From an uncultured Opitutia bacterium (GTDB lineage: Bacteria; Verrucomicrobiota; Verrucomicrobiia; Opitutales; Opitutaceae), in the NCBI GenBank assembly GCA_903919985.1, contig CAIXKG010000094.1:1-43277 (forward strand): a DNA stretch of 43,277 bases, written 5' to 3'. The notes beneath the pieces were generated by a model. It was not told where the DNA came from and searched no databases. It saw only the letters and a list, made by a program, of their open reading frames with translations. Within the stretch, counting starts at the first letter, position 1. Every line of letters starts with the position of its first letter. This document shows, in pieces, positions 18,732 to 26,850 of this stretch. The translations under genes and the position numbers were made by a program.

Positions 18732-18890
18732 TGCGCTGGAAACCGATGCAACGAAGGGAACGACTAGATTTGCCCCGACTCCCGCGGTAACCTATTCGCT
18801 GATGAGGCTGGCGTTCGCGAAAACTGGATAAGCTCCTTTCTTTCTCCGGTCCCTCCGTTTCCTCCTTTAAATGCATTTCTCCGCTTCTCC

Positions 18891-19724
18891 ATGATCGACT
18901 GGCGCCACTGGCACAATGAACCGTACCTCGTCGGCGGGCTCGTGTTCTTCGGCTGGCTCTACGCGTTGCTCGCGGGACCGCTCCGCGCGCGTCTATTGCA
19001 ACGCTCTGGGCTGACCCCGGAACTCGCTGCGGCCGCGCCGTTCCCGCGCGCGAAGGCGGTGAAGTTCTACCTCTCGCTGACGATCTTCTATTTGGCCGTC
19101 GGTTCGCCGTTGGATCAAATCGGCGAGCGTTTCCTTTTCAGTGCCCACATGCTTCAGCATCAGCTGCTGATTTACCCGTCGGCCATTTTATTTCTGCTCG
19201 GGATCCCGGCGTGGATGATCGACCCGGTCCTGGGCGCTCCTTCCGTGCACCGGCTGCTTCGACTGATCAGTGCCCCACTCTCGTGCGGCCTCATCTACAC
19301 GCTCGTGATCAGCCTGTGGCACGCCCCGCTCGCGTATGACTGGGCCCTGCAGAACAAGGTCGTGCACGTCGCAGAGCATCTGATGTTTTTCGGCGCGGCG
19401 CTTTTCTATTGGTGGCCGCTCTTGAGTCCATCGCGGGCACTCCCACCGATCCCCCATGGTGCGCGGATGATCTATTTGCTCGGCGTACTCGTAGCGATGA
19501 CGCCCATCTTCGCCTACATCACGTTTTCGGAAACCATCCTCTATCCCACCTACGAATTTGCCCCGCGCCTGCTGGCTAATTTTTCCGCGACCGACGATCA
19601 GCTCATCGCCGGCGTCGGCATGAAGATCGTCGGCATGGGCGTCGCTCTGACCACGTTTGCCATTAATTTTTACCGCTGGCATCAGGCCTCGGAGCAAAAG
19701 AATTCCGACCGGCGCGGCCGCTGA
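18891..19724 (+). CDS. ctaG: Cytochrome c oxidase assembly protein CtaG (caa3 type)
   Basis: Integral membrane protein of 277 residues in the caa3_CtaG family, which helps assemble the copper centre of caa3 oxidases. About seven hydrophobic helices are visible, starting at YLVGGLVFFGWLYALLAG. Conserved family stretches include FYLAVGSPLD, FSAHMLQHQLLIY and HVAEHLMFFGAALFYWW, whose histidines are the likely copper-handling residues. This family is unrelated to the Cox11-type CtaG. It follows the oxidase genes but is separated from them by a terminator and a possible promoter, so its expression may be independent. The leader ends CGCTTCTCC directly before ATG. Confidence 0.9.
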   Translation: MIDWRHWHNEPYLVGGLVFFGWLYALLAGPLRARLLQRSGLTPELAAAAPFPRAKAVKFYLSLTIFYLAVGSPLDQIGERFLFSAHMLQHQLLIYPSAILFLLGIPAWMIDPVLGAPSVHRLLRLISAPLSCGLIYTLVISLWHAPLAYDWALQNKVVHVAEHLMFFGAALFYWWPLLSPSRALPPIPHGARMIYLLGVLVAMTPIFAYITFSETILYPTYEFAPRLLANFSATDDQLIAGVGMKIVGMGVALTTFAINFYRWHQASEQKNSDRRGR

Positions 19725-19865
19725 CTTGGGCCAAGCCGTCTCCACGCGTAACTCTACCGACGCCCAACACAAGAGCGCGGCCGCTGACTTCTCTGCCGCG
19801 GCCTCGGCTGCACGCAGGAGAAGAAGGACGTTGCCGCTCCAAATTTTTGCGGCGCTGGCCTCCGT

Positions 19866-19920
19866 GTAGCGGGCCGAGATCAAGGCCCGCCATCGGCAAG
19901 ACGGCGGGCTTGGATCTACG
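19866..19920. repeat. Palindromic element between convergent ctaG and cysK
   Basis: GATCAAGGCCCGCC (19878-19891) pairs with GGCGGGCTTGGATC (19903-19916) with two mismatches. The element begins GTAGCGGG (19866) and ends CTACG, giving an outer GTAG/CTAC pairing. It shares the GTAGCG head with the elements at 10464 and 42140. It is probably a REP-like bidirectional transcript end. Confidence 0.6.
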
Positions 19921-19934
19921 AACTAGTTAAAAAC

Positions 19935-20927
19935 TTACGTAGCCGCCGCGGGCGCCGGCGCGAACAAATCGTCGACGTTGTCGCTTTCGACATTCACGTC
20001 GGCGAACAACCACGAGGAGAGATAACGCTCCGACGCGGACGGAATGATCGCGACGATCTGCTTGCCTTTGTTTTCCGGACGCTTGGCGAGTTGGAGCGCG
20101 GTCCAGACCGCGGCGCCAGAGGAAATGCCAATCGGAATACCGTCGAGCTGGTTGACCTGTTTCGACACCGGACCGGAGTCAGCTTCCTTCACGCGGATCA
20201 CCTCATCGTAAATCTTGGTGTTAAGCACCGCGGGGACGAAGCCAGCGCCGATACCCTGAAGTTTATGCGGGCCAGGAGCGCCGCCGGAGAGCACAGGTGA
20301 GGCGTCGGGCTCGATCGCGATGATCTTGATCGAAGGCTTGCGGGCTTTGAGGACCTCGCCCACGCCGGTGATCGTGCCGCCGGTGCCGACGCCGGAAACG
20401 ACGAAGTCGACCTTGCCGTCGGTGTCGCGCCAAATTTCCTCCGCGGTCGTGCGGCGGTGAACCTCGGGGTTGGCGGGATTGGCGAACTGTTGAAGAATGA
20501 GTGCGCCGGGAATCTTCGCGGCGAGTTCCTCGGCCTTGGCGATCGCGCCCTTCATGCCCTTCGCGCCCTCGGTGAGGACGAGTTTGGCGCCGAGAATCTT
20601 GAGGAGCTTGCGCCGCTCCATCGTCATCGTCTCGGGCATCGTGAGGATCAGCTTCAGCCCTTTCGCGGCGGCGACAAACGCGAGCGCGATACCCGTGTTG
20701 CCGCTGGTCGGCTCGATCAGAATCGAATCCTTGGTGATCTTTCCGCTCTTCAAGGCGTCGTCGATCATCGCGAAGCCGATACGGTCTTTAATGCTTGAGA
20801 GGGGGTTGAAGAATTCGAGCTTCAGGAGGATTTCAGCCTGCGCGCCGTGGGCGGCAGCGGTGCGGTTAAGGCGAACCAACGGGGTGTTGCCGATGGTTTC
20901 GGTGATGTCGTTGTATATTTTGGCCAT
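19935..20927 (-). CDS. cysK: Cysteine synthase A (O-acetylserine sulfhydrylase)
   Basis: Cytoplasmic PLP enzyme of 330 residues that makes cysteine from O-acetylserine and sulfide. The PLP lysine is Lys47 in SSIKDR. TSGNTG (74-79) binds the substrate carboxylate, [10 protein letters not shown] binds the PLP phosphate, and PIGISSGAA is present near the C-terminus. The start is ATG 20927 ([20 protein letters not shown]); the frame runs on to 21434 antisense to the permease and was rejected. It is the last gene of the sulfur operon, 50 bases after the permease stop, and links uptake of a sulfur source to cysteine formation. The tail ending APAPAAAT is slightly longer than usual. Confidence 0.96.
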   Translation of the reverse strand: MAKIYNDITETIGNTPLVRLNRTAAAHGAQAEILLKLEFFNPLSSIKDRIGFAMIDDALKSGKITKDSILIEPTSGNTGIALAFVAAAKGLKLILTMPETMTMERRKLLKILGAKLVLTEGAKGMKGAIAKAEELAAKIPGALILQQFANPANPEVHRRTTAEEIWRDTDGKVDFVVSGVGTGGTITGVGEVLKARKPSIKIIAIEPDASPVLSGGAPGPHKLQGIGAGFVPAVLNTKIYDEVIRVKEADSGPVSKQVNQLDGIPIGISSGAAVWTALQLAKRPENKGKQIVAIIPSASERYLSSWLFADVNVESDNVDDLFAPAPAAAT

Positions 20928-20977
20928 GTGGGTCGTGGGTTGAGGATGAAAACGAGAATGGGTTGAAGCGGCGCCGG

Positions 20978-21742
20978 CTATTTGTTCGTGCCCCACCGGC
21001 GATGGAGAAAGCGCTCCCAGGGTGAAAACAAAATCTTGTCGGCGACGAGACCGATGATCAACAGCACAAACATGATTCCGATGACTTGGTCCATGGCGCT
21101 GAGTTCGCGCCCATAGTGCAGGAGGTGACCGAGTCCGAAGCCGCTCAAAATCGTGACATAGATTTCGGCCGCCATCAGCGAGCGCCACGCGAACGCCCAG
21201 CCCTGCTTCATGCCGCCGACGATAAATGGCAGTGCCGCTGGTAACATGACCCGCAACCACGTGTGCATCCCCCGCGAACCCATCGTGCGGGCTGCCCGCG
21301 CGTAGATCGGCGGGACGTTCCTCACGCCGTTGTCGGTTGCGATGATCACCGACCAAAGCGTACCCATCACGACAACGAAAAACATCGCCGCCTCGGTCTG
21401 CCCAAACCACAGGAGCGCGAGCGGCACCCAGCACACGCTGGGCAGCGTCTGCAGTCCCAACGAAAGCACACCGATCGTATCTTTAAGGACCTGGAAACGC
21501 GCGGTCAGCAATCCCACGGGAAGACCGATGACGATCCCAAAAAAATAACCCAGCAGCAGCCGCTTCATCGTCACAATGCTCGAATCCCACAAGGTGCCGT
21601 CGCCGATCGCCGTCACCAGATAACGACCGACACTCCACGGGGTCGGCACCAGCACGGGCGACCAGATGCGCGCCCGGCACACCGCTTCCCACGCCAGGAG
21701 GAGCAGCGAAAAAAACACGAGGGCTTTGATGAACCGCTTCAC
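20978..21742 (-). CDS. ssuC: ABC transporter permease, sulfonate/taurine type (SsuC-like)
   Basis: Inner-membrane permease of 254 residues for an organosulfur-type importer (BPD_transp_1 family). The start is a GTG at 21742 overlapping the ATPase stop (GTGA) and is set by AAGGAGG seven bases upstream (21750-21756). Six hydrophobic helices are visible, the first [18 protein letters not shown]. The EAA loop that docks on the ATPase is near [30 protein letters not shown]. TauC, NrtB and ThiX permeases look similar; the sulfonate assignment rests on operon context with cysK and a YezD protein. Confidence 0.88.
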   Translation of the reverse strand: MKRFIKALVFFSLLLLAWEAVCRARIWSPVLVPTPWSVGRYLVTAIGDGTLWDSSIVTMKRLLLGYFFGIVIGLPVGLLTARFQVLKDTIGVLSLGLQTLPSVCWVPLALLWFGQTEAAMFFVVVMGTLWSVIIATDNGVRNVPPIYARAARTMGSRGMHTWLRVMLPAALPFIVGGMKQGWAFAWRSLMAAEIYVTILSGFGLGHLLHYGRELSAMDQVIGIMFVLLIIGLVADKILFSPWERFLHRRWGTNK

Positions 21743-22560
21743 TCGGCGACCTCCTTCAGGATCCCGGTCTCGGACCGCGCGTAATTCTTCAACGCCGCGG
21801 TGATCTTCGTCGAATAGCGGGCCAGATCGACGCTGTTGATGTCGCGTGGCCGGGGTAGATCGATCTTGAACTGCTCCTGAATGCGGCCGGGGTGCGGCGA
21901 GAACAGGACCACGCGGTCGCCGAGGCAACAAGCCTCGCGGACGTTGTGAGTGACAAACACGATCGTCTTCTTGCGCTCCTGCCAGATGCGCTGGAGATCG
22001 CCGTAGAGGTGCTCGCGCGTGAGCGCGTCGAGCGCGGCGAAAGGTTCATCCATCAAGAGCACACGTGGATTGGGCGCGAGGGCGCGGGCGAGGGCCACAC
22101 GCTGCTTCATGCCACCCGACAATTCGTGGATGTAAGCGTGGTGAAATTTTCCCAAGCCGACCAATTCGAGATAAAATTCCGCCACCCGACGGCGCTCCGC
22201 GGTGGTGAGGCTGGGTTTGAGCCGCAAACCGAAGAGCACGTTGTCGAGCACATCGAGCCAGGGGAAAAGCGCGGATTCCTGAAACATCATCATCCGGTCG
22301 CGGCCGGGCGCGTTCACCGGCGCGCCGTCGGTAAAAACGCGACCGTCGTCCGCAGAATCCAGCCCAGCGATTATATTCAGCAGGGTAGATTTCCCGCATC
22401 CGCTCGGCCCGACGAGACAGACAAACTCGCCCTCCCCGACATCCAGCGATACTTGGTCCAGTGCGTGGACCGTGCGCGCGCCGGCGCCGAAGCGCTTGCT
22501 GACGCGCTGCACAGAGAGCTTCGATGAAGCCTCGTTTTGGAGCTCAGTTTGAAAGGTCAT
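21739..22560 (-). CDS. ssuB: ABC transporter ATP-binding protein, sulfonate/taurine type (SsuB-like)
   Basis: ATPase of 273 residues for the adjacent permease. Walker A GPSGCGKST is at 51-59, the Q-loop in MMMFQESALFPWL, the signature LSGGM at 147-151, Walker B VLLMDE at 167-172, and the switch His in VFVTHNVREA. The sequence after the H-loop (LGDRVVLFSPHPGRI) is typical of the SsuB/TauB/NrtD subfamily. It overlaps the binding-protein gene by four bases upstream and the permease by four bases downstream, a tightly coupled cassette. Confidence 0.93.
   Translation of the reverse strand: MTFQTELQNEASSKLSVQRVSKRFGAGARTVHALDQVSLDVGEGEFVCLVGPSGCGKSTLLNIIAGLDSADDGRVFTDGAPVNAPGRDRMMMFQESALFPWLDVLDNVLFGLRLKPSLTTAERRRVAEFYLELVGLGKFHHAYIHELSGGMKQRVALARALAPNPRVLLMDEPFAALDALTREHLYGDLQRIWQERKKTIVFVTHNVREACCLGDRVVLFSPHPGRIQEQFKIDLPRPRDINSVDLARYSTKITAALKNYARSETGILKEVAE
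21750..21756 (-). promoter_or_regulatory. Shine-Dalgarno of the SsuC-like permease
   Basis: AAGGAGG on the minus strand, seven bases from the GTG at 21742. It settles the GTG start and is the strongest Shine-Dalgarno in the window. Confidence 0.85.
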
Positions 22561-23516
22561 GGCTTAGCGCTGAACAGCCGGTCGAGGGGAATGGCGTCGC
22601 GCAGGAAGCCGGCACTCTGGGCGTCGACCACCAGGGCGGAAAACTGAGACGGCGTCACCTGATCGGAAAATTTCAGCCGGCGCCACGAACGGTCGATGAT
22701 AGCCGCCGGCATCTCGCGCTTGGTCTCTGCGGTCAGGCCGGCCCGAACGATGGCCTGCGCCTCAGTGGTATGCGTGCCGAGCCACGCGGTGAGTTCAGCA
22801 TGCGCGGCACGGAATTTTGCGACAAGCGCAGGCTGCGCCTTGAGAAATTTCACGCCGCTCACGAGCACCGTGGTGACGGCATCGTTTTGCTCGAGGAAAA
22901 CTTTCCCTCCTGCCTCGGTTTCGAGGCGAGAGACCCACGGCTCGACCGTCCAGACGCCGTCGAGCTTGCCCTGTTGAAATAGCTGGAGCTGGTCGGCGTT
23001 GGCGGTGGGCACCACGAGCACATCGCCACCGGTGAGCGTAATTTTGAAGCCCTGTTTTTTCAGCCAGGCTCGGGTGGCCACATCCTGAGTGTTCCCAAGT
23101 TGTGGCGTGGCGATGCGTCCGCCCTTGAAGTCAGCGGGTTTGGTCACATGGCCATCACCCGGCACAACCAAGGCCGCGCCGCCTTCGGCAGCGCCAGCGA
23201 GCACGCGGATCTCGTCGCCCTGGGAGCGAATATAGGCATTGAGCGCCGGGTTCGGCCCGACATAGGTCAGGTCGATCGATCCGGCGAAAATCGCCTCCAT
23301 CGCGCTCGGGCCGGCATTGAACGGAAACCACTGGATGGTGACATCAGGCCCAAGTCGTTGCTCGAACCATCCGTGCTTTTCCCGCGTGGTGTGGCTACCC
23401 ACGAGACCCTGTGCGTGAGTGATGTTGGGAAAATAGCCGACCCGCAGCGTGATTTTATCGGCACGTACCCACGAGGTGAGGAGAGCTAGGAGAAAAAGAA
23501 GCCGAAAGATTTTCAT
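22557..23516 (-). CDS. ssuA: ABC transporter substrate-binding protein (SsuA/TauA/NMT1 family)
   Basis: Periplasmic binding protein of 319 residues. The signal peptide MKIFRLLFLLALLTSWVRA is cleaved near residue 19. The mature chain starts LRVGYFPNITHAQGLVG. Family features follow: FNAGPSAMEAIFAGSIDLTYVGPNPALNAY and LKGGRIATPQLGNTQDVATR-like text (here starting FKGGRIATPQ). The hinge region QGKLDGVWTVEPWVSRLE is typical of sulfonate/nitrate/taurine binders. It lies 18 bases after the porin and overlaps the ATPase start by four bases. The ligand could be alkanesulfonate, taurine or a sulfate ester; the sequence does not decide. Confidence 0.88.
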   Translation of the reverse strand: MKIFRLLFLLALLTSWVRADKITLRVGYFPNITHAQGLVGSHTTREKHGWFEQRLGPDVTIQWFPFNAGPSAMEAIFAGSIDLTYVGPNPALNAYIRSQGDEIRVLAGAAEGGAALVVPGDGHVTKPADFKGGRIATPQLGNTQDVATRAWLKKQGFKITLTGGDVLVVPTANADQLQLFQQGKLDGVWTVEPWVSRLETEAGGKVFLEQNDAVTTVLVSGVKFLKAQPALVAKFRAAHAELTAWLGTHTTEAQAIVRAGLTAETKREMPAAIIDRSWRRLKFSDQVTPSQFSALVVDAQSAGFLRDAIPLDRLFSAKP

Positions 23517-23534
23517 GGCGAAAGCGCGACGGGC

Positions 23535-24917
23535 TTAGAACGCGAGTTGGAAACGGGTGATGAAGGACTTTTCGTCCTGACGGAGGATTTGCGTCGTGGG
23601 GATCGCCGGTGCGCCGGGCGCGAAACCGAATCTTGCCTGGTAGTAGTCGATCTTGAAATGGACGGCTTTGCTCAGGTACCAGTTGAGCCCGAGGCCGAAG
23701 GCCTTGGCTTCGTCCGCGCTGGTCGCGGCGGACGCGAAAACGGGGAACGACGCGTCGTCAACTTTGAGGTTCGAATAGTGGCCAACGACCTCGAACGCGC
23801 CCCATGTGCCGGCGGCGAGATCGAAATTGGTCTTCGGGACCACGCCCGCGTAGCTCGAATCTTCGCCCGTGAGCACGTAGCCGGCGGCGATCTGCCAGGC
23901 TTTGTTCTGGAGCTCGGTCTTGGGACCGGTGGCGGTGGTGCGAACATTGATCGTGGAGACGACGTATTCGCCGAGCACGCCGATGGAGCCGAGGCGATAA
24001 TCGAGCTGCGGCGAGATGCGCCAGTTCTGGCCATCGGCCACGGTCGCCGCCAAGTAGCTGAAGAACGTCTGCTGGCCATCGGTACGGTAGCCACCGGTGC
24101 GGCCGGCGGCGGTTTTTTCCCGGCCGATGCTGCCGGAGACGCCGAAGGAAAGGCCCTGCAACGGCGAACCGGCGCGGGCCTTGAACGGCGAGGCGATCAG
24201 GCGCGCGACCGCGTCTTTATCGTTGTCGAAATCGGCGTTGTTCGAGGTACCGCCGTCGCCCAAGCCTCCGAAGACACCGATCGTGTAGTTGAGCGTGCCA
24301 TCAAGAATATCGCCGGACGCTTGCACGCCGAGGTCACGATTCGGCACGAGATTGGTGACGATGGAACGCTCATTGAAGAACGTCCACGTGTCCGACTGGA
24401 GGAGTTCCAGCCCGACCGGCGATTTGAATTTTCCGAACTTGAGCGAGAGCCACTTGTTGACCGCGATGCCGAAGTTGGCGTCGAGGATGCTAACAGCGCT
24501 GCCACCGAATTCGGGCACGAGCTGGAACGAAAAGTTTTTCGCGAAGACGCCCTCCGTGATGAGGCGCGCGCGACGCAGAATGAAGGCGTTGTTCACGATA
24601 CCGCCGCCGTCGCGAAAGAAGAGCCGGTTATCGAGCTGAATGAGTCCGCGCAGTTTGATGGAGTTGGCCGCGTCGGCCGACGCGAGGGTGAAGCCCTTAT
24701 CGTTGATCGTGATCTTCGGCGTAGTCGGCGCTACGGCGGCCGCGGCCTCCTCTTTGATCTCGATTTTACGGGCGAGCACCTTGAGCTGTTGCTCGAGGGC
24801 CTGGACTTGGGCGCGCAGCGCCTGCAGGTCGGTGTTGTCGGCCGATGCGGCGGGCAGCGTCGCGGTGAAAAACGCCGCGGATAAAACCGCCGCGCTGAAT
24901 TTGAAGGGATTCCTCAT
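23535..24917 (-). CDS. Outer-membrane porin (OprO/OprP-like, with N-terminal coiled coil)
   Basis: Outer-membrane beta-barrel of 460 residues from ATG 24917. A signal peptide (about 1-26, ending PAASA) is followed by a short coiled coil (LQALRAQVQALEQQL, about 30-55), of the kind that trimerises or binds peptidoglycan in PVC and other porins. The rest is barrel: KLRGLIQLDNRLFF, LRRARLITEGVFAKNFSF, LSLKFGKFKSPVGLELLQS and the final strand KSFITRFQLAF ending in Phe. These match the phosphate-selective porin O/P family. Placement just before the binding protein implies it admits the organosulfur or sulfate substrate rather than phosphate. A longer start at 24995 was rejected because MRNPFKFSAAVL begins the signal peptide. 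Confidence 0.9.
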   Translation of the reverse strand: MRNPFKFSAAVLSAAFFTATLPAASADNTDLQALRAQVQALEQQLKVLARKIEIKEEAAAAVAPTTPKITINDKGFTLASADAANSIKLRGLIQLDNRLFFRDGGGIVNNAFILRRARLITEGVFAKNFSFQLVPEFGGSAVSILDANFGIAVNKWLSLKFGKFKSPVGLELLQSDTWTFFNERSIVTNLVPNRDLGVQASGDILDGTLNYTIGVFGGLGDGGTSNNADFDNDKDAVARLIASPFKARAGSPLQGLSFGVSGSIGREKTAAGRTGGYRTDGQQTFFSYLAATVADGQNWRISPQLDYRLGSIGVLGEYVVSTINVRTTATGPKTELQNKAWQIAAGYVLTGEDSSYAGVVPKTNFDLAAGTWGAFEVVGHYSNLKVDDASFPVFASAATSADEAKAFGLGLNWYLSKAVHFKIDYYQARFGFAPGAPAIPTTQILRQDEKSFITRFQLAF

Positions 24918-25028
24918 GGGACTGGTGGGGTGGTTGTTTCGCGCGGGTCGCCCGTGGACGGGTCGGCCGGCGCAAGGTCGGGGCTGGTTGATCATGAGGC
25001 CACCGGCTGGTGCCGGTAGGCGGAAATT

Positions 25029-25229
25029 TTATTCGGGCGCCTGAGCGTCGCGGCTATTCGTGAGGCGGGTTTTCTCGGTGCGCTCGATCTGCGTGACGCG
25101 TCCGTCGTGCACGACGAGCTGGACCACGCCGTAACGGAGGCCCTCGACTTTTTCGCGCACCAGGGCGACCCATTCGGGCAGAGGCGAGTGAGCGGAAACG
25201 GAATTGGAGTCGATCGTCGTGGTGGGCAT
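25029..25229 (-). CDS. YezD-family (DUF2292) small protein
   Basis: A 66-residue cytoplasmic protein. The central stretch LRYGVVQLVVHDGRVTQIER followed by TEKTRL matches the DUF2292/YezD pattern (an aromatic-G-x-hydrophobic strand, then HDG-x-V-x-QIE-x-TEK). The family has no established activity, but B. subtilis yezD lies with sulfur metabolism genes. Here it sits 24 bases after an Rrf2 regulator and 111 bases before the porin of a sulfur uptake operon, which strengthens that link. It may bind a small ligand or modulate the regulator or an enzyme of the operon; this is inference only. The leader is TTTCCCCGTC before ATG. Confidence 0.85.
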   Translation of the reverse strand: MPTTTIDSNSVSAHSPLPEWVALVREKVEGLRYGVVQLVVHDGRVTQIERTEKTRLTNSRDAQAPE

Positions 25230-25253
25230 GACGGGGAAACAAAATGAGCGGTT

Positions 25254-25856
25254 TTAAATGATGTAATCGCCCAACAATTGATGAATCACGCCGTCGGTTT
25301 CATCGAGCCGGCGGCGACCGCCGCTGGAGCGGGCCAATTTGCGGGCATGGCCAGCCGGGACCCGAACACTTGCGGGAGCGGCCTCGGCTTCGGGAGAAAA
25401 CGGCAGGGGAAGATTGTCGCGCCGGAGCTTCCGCAGCGTGACCTCGACGACGTCGGCCAGCGTGTAGCGGTCGAGGATGCCGGCGATGGCGTTACGGACA
25501 TCGAGCATGAGCATGCGCAAGCCGCAGTGCACCTCATCCGGGCAGGTGCACTTCTCGTAAGCGCTCTGGCTAACGCAGCCGATGGGCGCGAGCGGACCAT
25601 CGATCAACCGCACGACCTCGCCGATGGTGATCTTTCGGGCGGGCTTGGCTAAACGGTAGCCGCCAAATTTGCCACGAACGCTCATCACCAGACCCGCCTC
25701 CTTCAGCGCCTGCATGATTTGCTCGAGGAACTTGATCGGCAATTGCTCGCTTTCCGCGAGTTCGGTCACCTGTACCAACCGTCGCCCCACCTCTGCGGCA
25801 ATGCCGAGGTTGATCAAGGAGCGGAGAGCGTATTCGCCTTTCTTGGAGAGCTTCAT
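25254..25856 (-). CDS. Rrf2-family transcriptional regulator with four cysteines
   Basis: A 200-residue regulator and first gene of the sulfur operon. The winged-helix N-terminus MKLSKKGEYALRSLINLG is canonical for Rrf2 (IscR, CymR, NsrR). The wing RGKFGGYRLAKP precedes ITIGEVVRLIDGPLAP. The sensor segment has Cys94, Cys103, Cys105 and Cys111 plus His110 (CVSQSAYEKCTCPDEVHCG), suitable for an Fe-S cluster or thiol sensing. Most Rrf2 proteins have three cysteines or none. The C-terminal 40 residues are Arg-rich and longer than the 150-165 residues of the family. Likely a cysteine- or Fe-S-responsive repressor of its own operon, binding the inverted repeat at 25873-25890. Confidence 0.92.
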   Translation of the reverse strand: MKLSKKGEYALRSLINLGIAAEVGRRLVQVTELAESEQLPIKFLEQIMQALKEAGLVMSVRGKFGGYRLAKPARKITIGEVVRLIDGPLAPIGCVSQSAYEKCTCPDEVHCGLRMLMLDVRNAIAGILDRYTLADVVEVTLRKLRRDNLPLPFSPEAEAAPASVRVPAGHARKLARSSGGRRRLDETDGVIHQLLGDYII

Positions 25857-25872
25857 TTGCCGACTGTTTTAA

Positions 25873-25902
25873 ACTACATTGGTTCAGTAGGGATTAAAGC
25901 AA
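25873..25902 (-). promoter_or_regulatory. Putative promoter and operator of the sulfur operon
   Basis: On the minus strand TTGCTT (25897-25902) could be the -35 and TGTAGT (25873-25878) the -10, with an 18-base spacer. Overlapping them is CTAC-TGAACCAAT-GTAG (25874-25890), a 4-base-arm inverted repeat placed where an Rrf2 dimer would block RNA polymerase. The mRNA leader would be only about 10-15 bases. Confidence 0.4.
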
Positions 25903-25937
25903 GCGCGGATTTTGATTTTTTTAGAACCCACAGATCA

Positions 25938-26002
25938 AGTAGGAGCACGCCCGCCCTCGTCCGCACCCGAATCGATCATGCGGCCGAGGGCGGCCGCACT
26001 CC
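25938..26002. repeat. REP-like palindrome between the metallo-hydrolase and Rrf2 genes
   Basis: The arm starting GGAGCACGCCCGCCCTCG (25942-25964) pairs with the arm starting GCGGCCGAGGGCGGCCGC (25980-26002), with only a few mismatches and one bulge, loop about 15 bases. GTAG starts four bases before the left arm, as in other elements here. It lies just past the metallo-hydrolase stop and may end that transcript. Confidence 0.65.
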
Positions 26003-26012
26003 CAGCGGAAAC

Positions 26013-26792
26013 CTACAATTTCACCCGCAGTCCGTCATACGCCGGCTCGATGCCGGCCGGCATCGCGGCCGCGAGTTCAGCGTGATCGTTAAGGTGCGTG
26101 AGATGCGTGAGCAACGTCCGCGGAGCAGCGATCTCCCCGGCGACCGCAATCGCCTCGGGAATGCTCATGTGCGAGGGGTGCGGAAGCGGTCGCAGTCCGT
26201 CGAGCACGACCAGATCGGCGCCGCGGGCCAGCTCGACGCCTTCGCGTGGGACGCGTTTGCAGTCGGTATAGTAAACCAGTTTTTTGCCGCTGCTGCGTTC
26301 GGTGAAGATCAGACCCAGCGTGTTCACTCCGCCGTGAGGCAGCAGCGTGGATTGAATCGTCCCCTGTGGCAGTTCGAGGGCCGACGGCATGATCAACAAT
26401 TTGAACGCCGGGTAACCTTTCACGACCGGCCGCTCCATGATGGCGTAAGGATAAATCGCGAGCACCCGCCCGATGCCTTCGTCGGTCGAATAGACCGTCA
26501 ACCCGTCTCCCCCGCGCAGATCGCAGAAGCGCCGCAGGTCGTCCATGCCGGTGACGTGATCCGTGTGCCCGTGAGTTAGGATGAAAAAATCCAGTTCGCG
26601 GATATTCTCCCGCAGGCACTGGAGGCGAAATTCCTGCGCGGCGTCGACCTGGATATGCAGCCCGTCCATCACCACATGGACCGAAGCCCGCGTGCGCCGA
26701 TTGCGCGGGTCGGCCGACGTGCAGACGGCGCAGTCACAGGCAATCATGGGAACGCCCTGGGAAGTACCGGTGCCGAGGAAAATGATTTCCAT
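26013..26792 (-). CDS. PhnP-like MBL-fold metallo-hydrolase
   Basis: Cytoplasmic metallo-beta-lactamase-fold phosphodiesterase of 259 residues. The N-terminus MEIIFLGTGTSQGVPMIACD is the PhnP-type start. Cys19, Cys21 and Cys24 (CDCAVC) form the structural zinc site seen in PhnP. The catalytic metal motif is H74-G-H76-T-D78-H79; further ligands are likely His in LLPHGG, Asp in YYTDCKR and His in LLTHLTHLNDH. PhnP itself hydrolyses 5-phosphoribosyl cyclic phosphate, but no phn genes are nearby, so the substrate here may be another cyclic phosphate. It follows the DNA ligase gene by 58 bases on the same strand and is probably cotranscribed. The assignment to the fold is secure, the substrate is not. 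Confidence 0.88.
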   Translation of the reverse strand: MEIIFLGTGTSQGVPMIACDCAVCTSADPRNRRTRASVHVVMDGLHIQVDAAQEFRLQCLRENIRELDFFILTHGHTDHVTGMDDLRRFCDLRGGDGLTVYSTDEGIGRVLAIYPYAIMERPVVKGYPAFKLLIMPSALELPQGTIQSTLLPHGGVNTLGLIFTERSSGKKLVYYTDCKRVPREGVELARGADLVVLDGLRPLPHPSHMSIPEAIAVAGEIAAPRTLLTHLTHLNDHAELAAAMPAGIEPAYDGLRVKL

Positions 26793-26850
26793 GTGAACCG
26801 CTCACAAAGAAACGAAAAAATCACCCGCATCCAGCCTGCATCCCATCAAA

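Larger units (their letters stand above)
18520..18890. other. Gap of 371 bases holding a terminator, a promoter and an inverted repeat
   Basis: No gene is supported. Content in order: the intrinsic terminator of the oxidase operon (18549-18574), a promoter-like sequence (18639-18670) and a 22-base inverted repeat (18710-18731) ahead of ctaG. Confidence 0.6.

Noticed and set aside
20928-21434. Longer N-terminus for cysteine synthase
   Set aside because: The extension is antisense to the permease end and has no similarity; [16 protein letters not shown] is the family start.
21739-23516. Nitrate or thiamine precursor transporter instead of sulfonate type
   Set aside because: The three proteins alone cannot exclude it, but cysK, a YezD protein and an Rrf2 regulator in the same operon make a sulfur substrate more likely.
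23547-24884. Open frame of 445 codons on the + strand, antisense to the porin
   Set aside because: Composition is Arg/Glu/Gly-rich without any family motif, and the opposite strand encodes a complete porin with signal peptide and C-terminal Phe. Long antisense frames are expected at this GC content.
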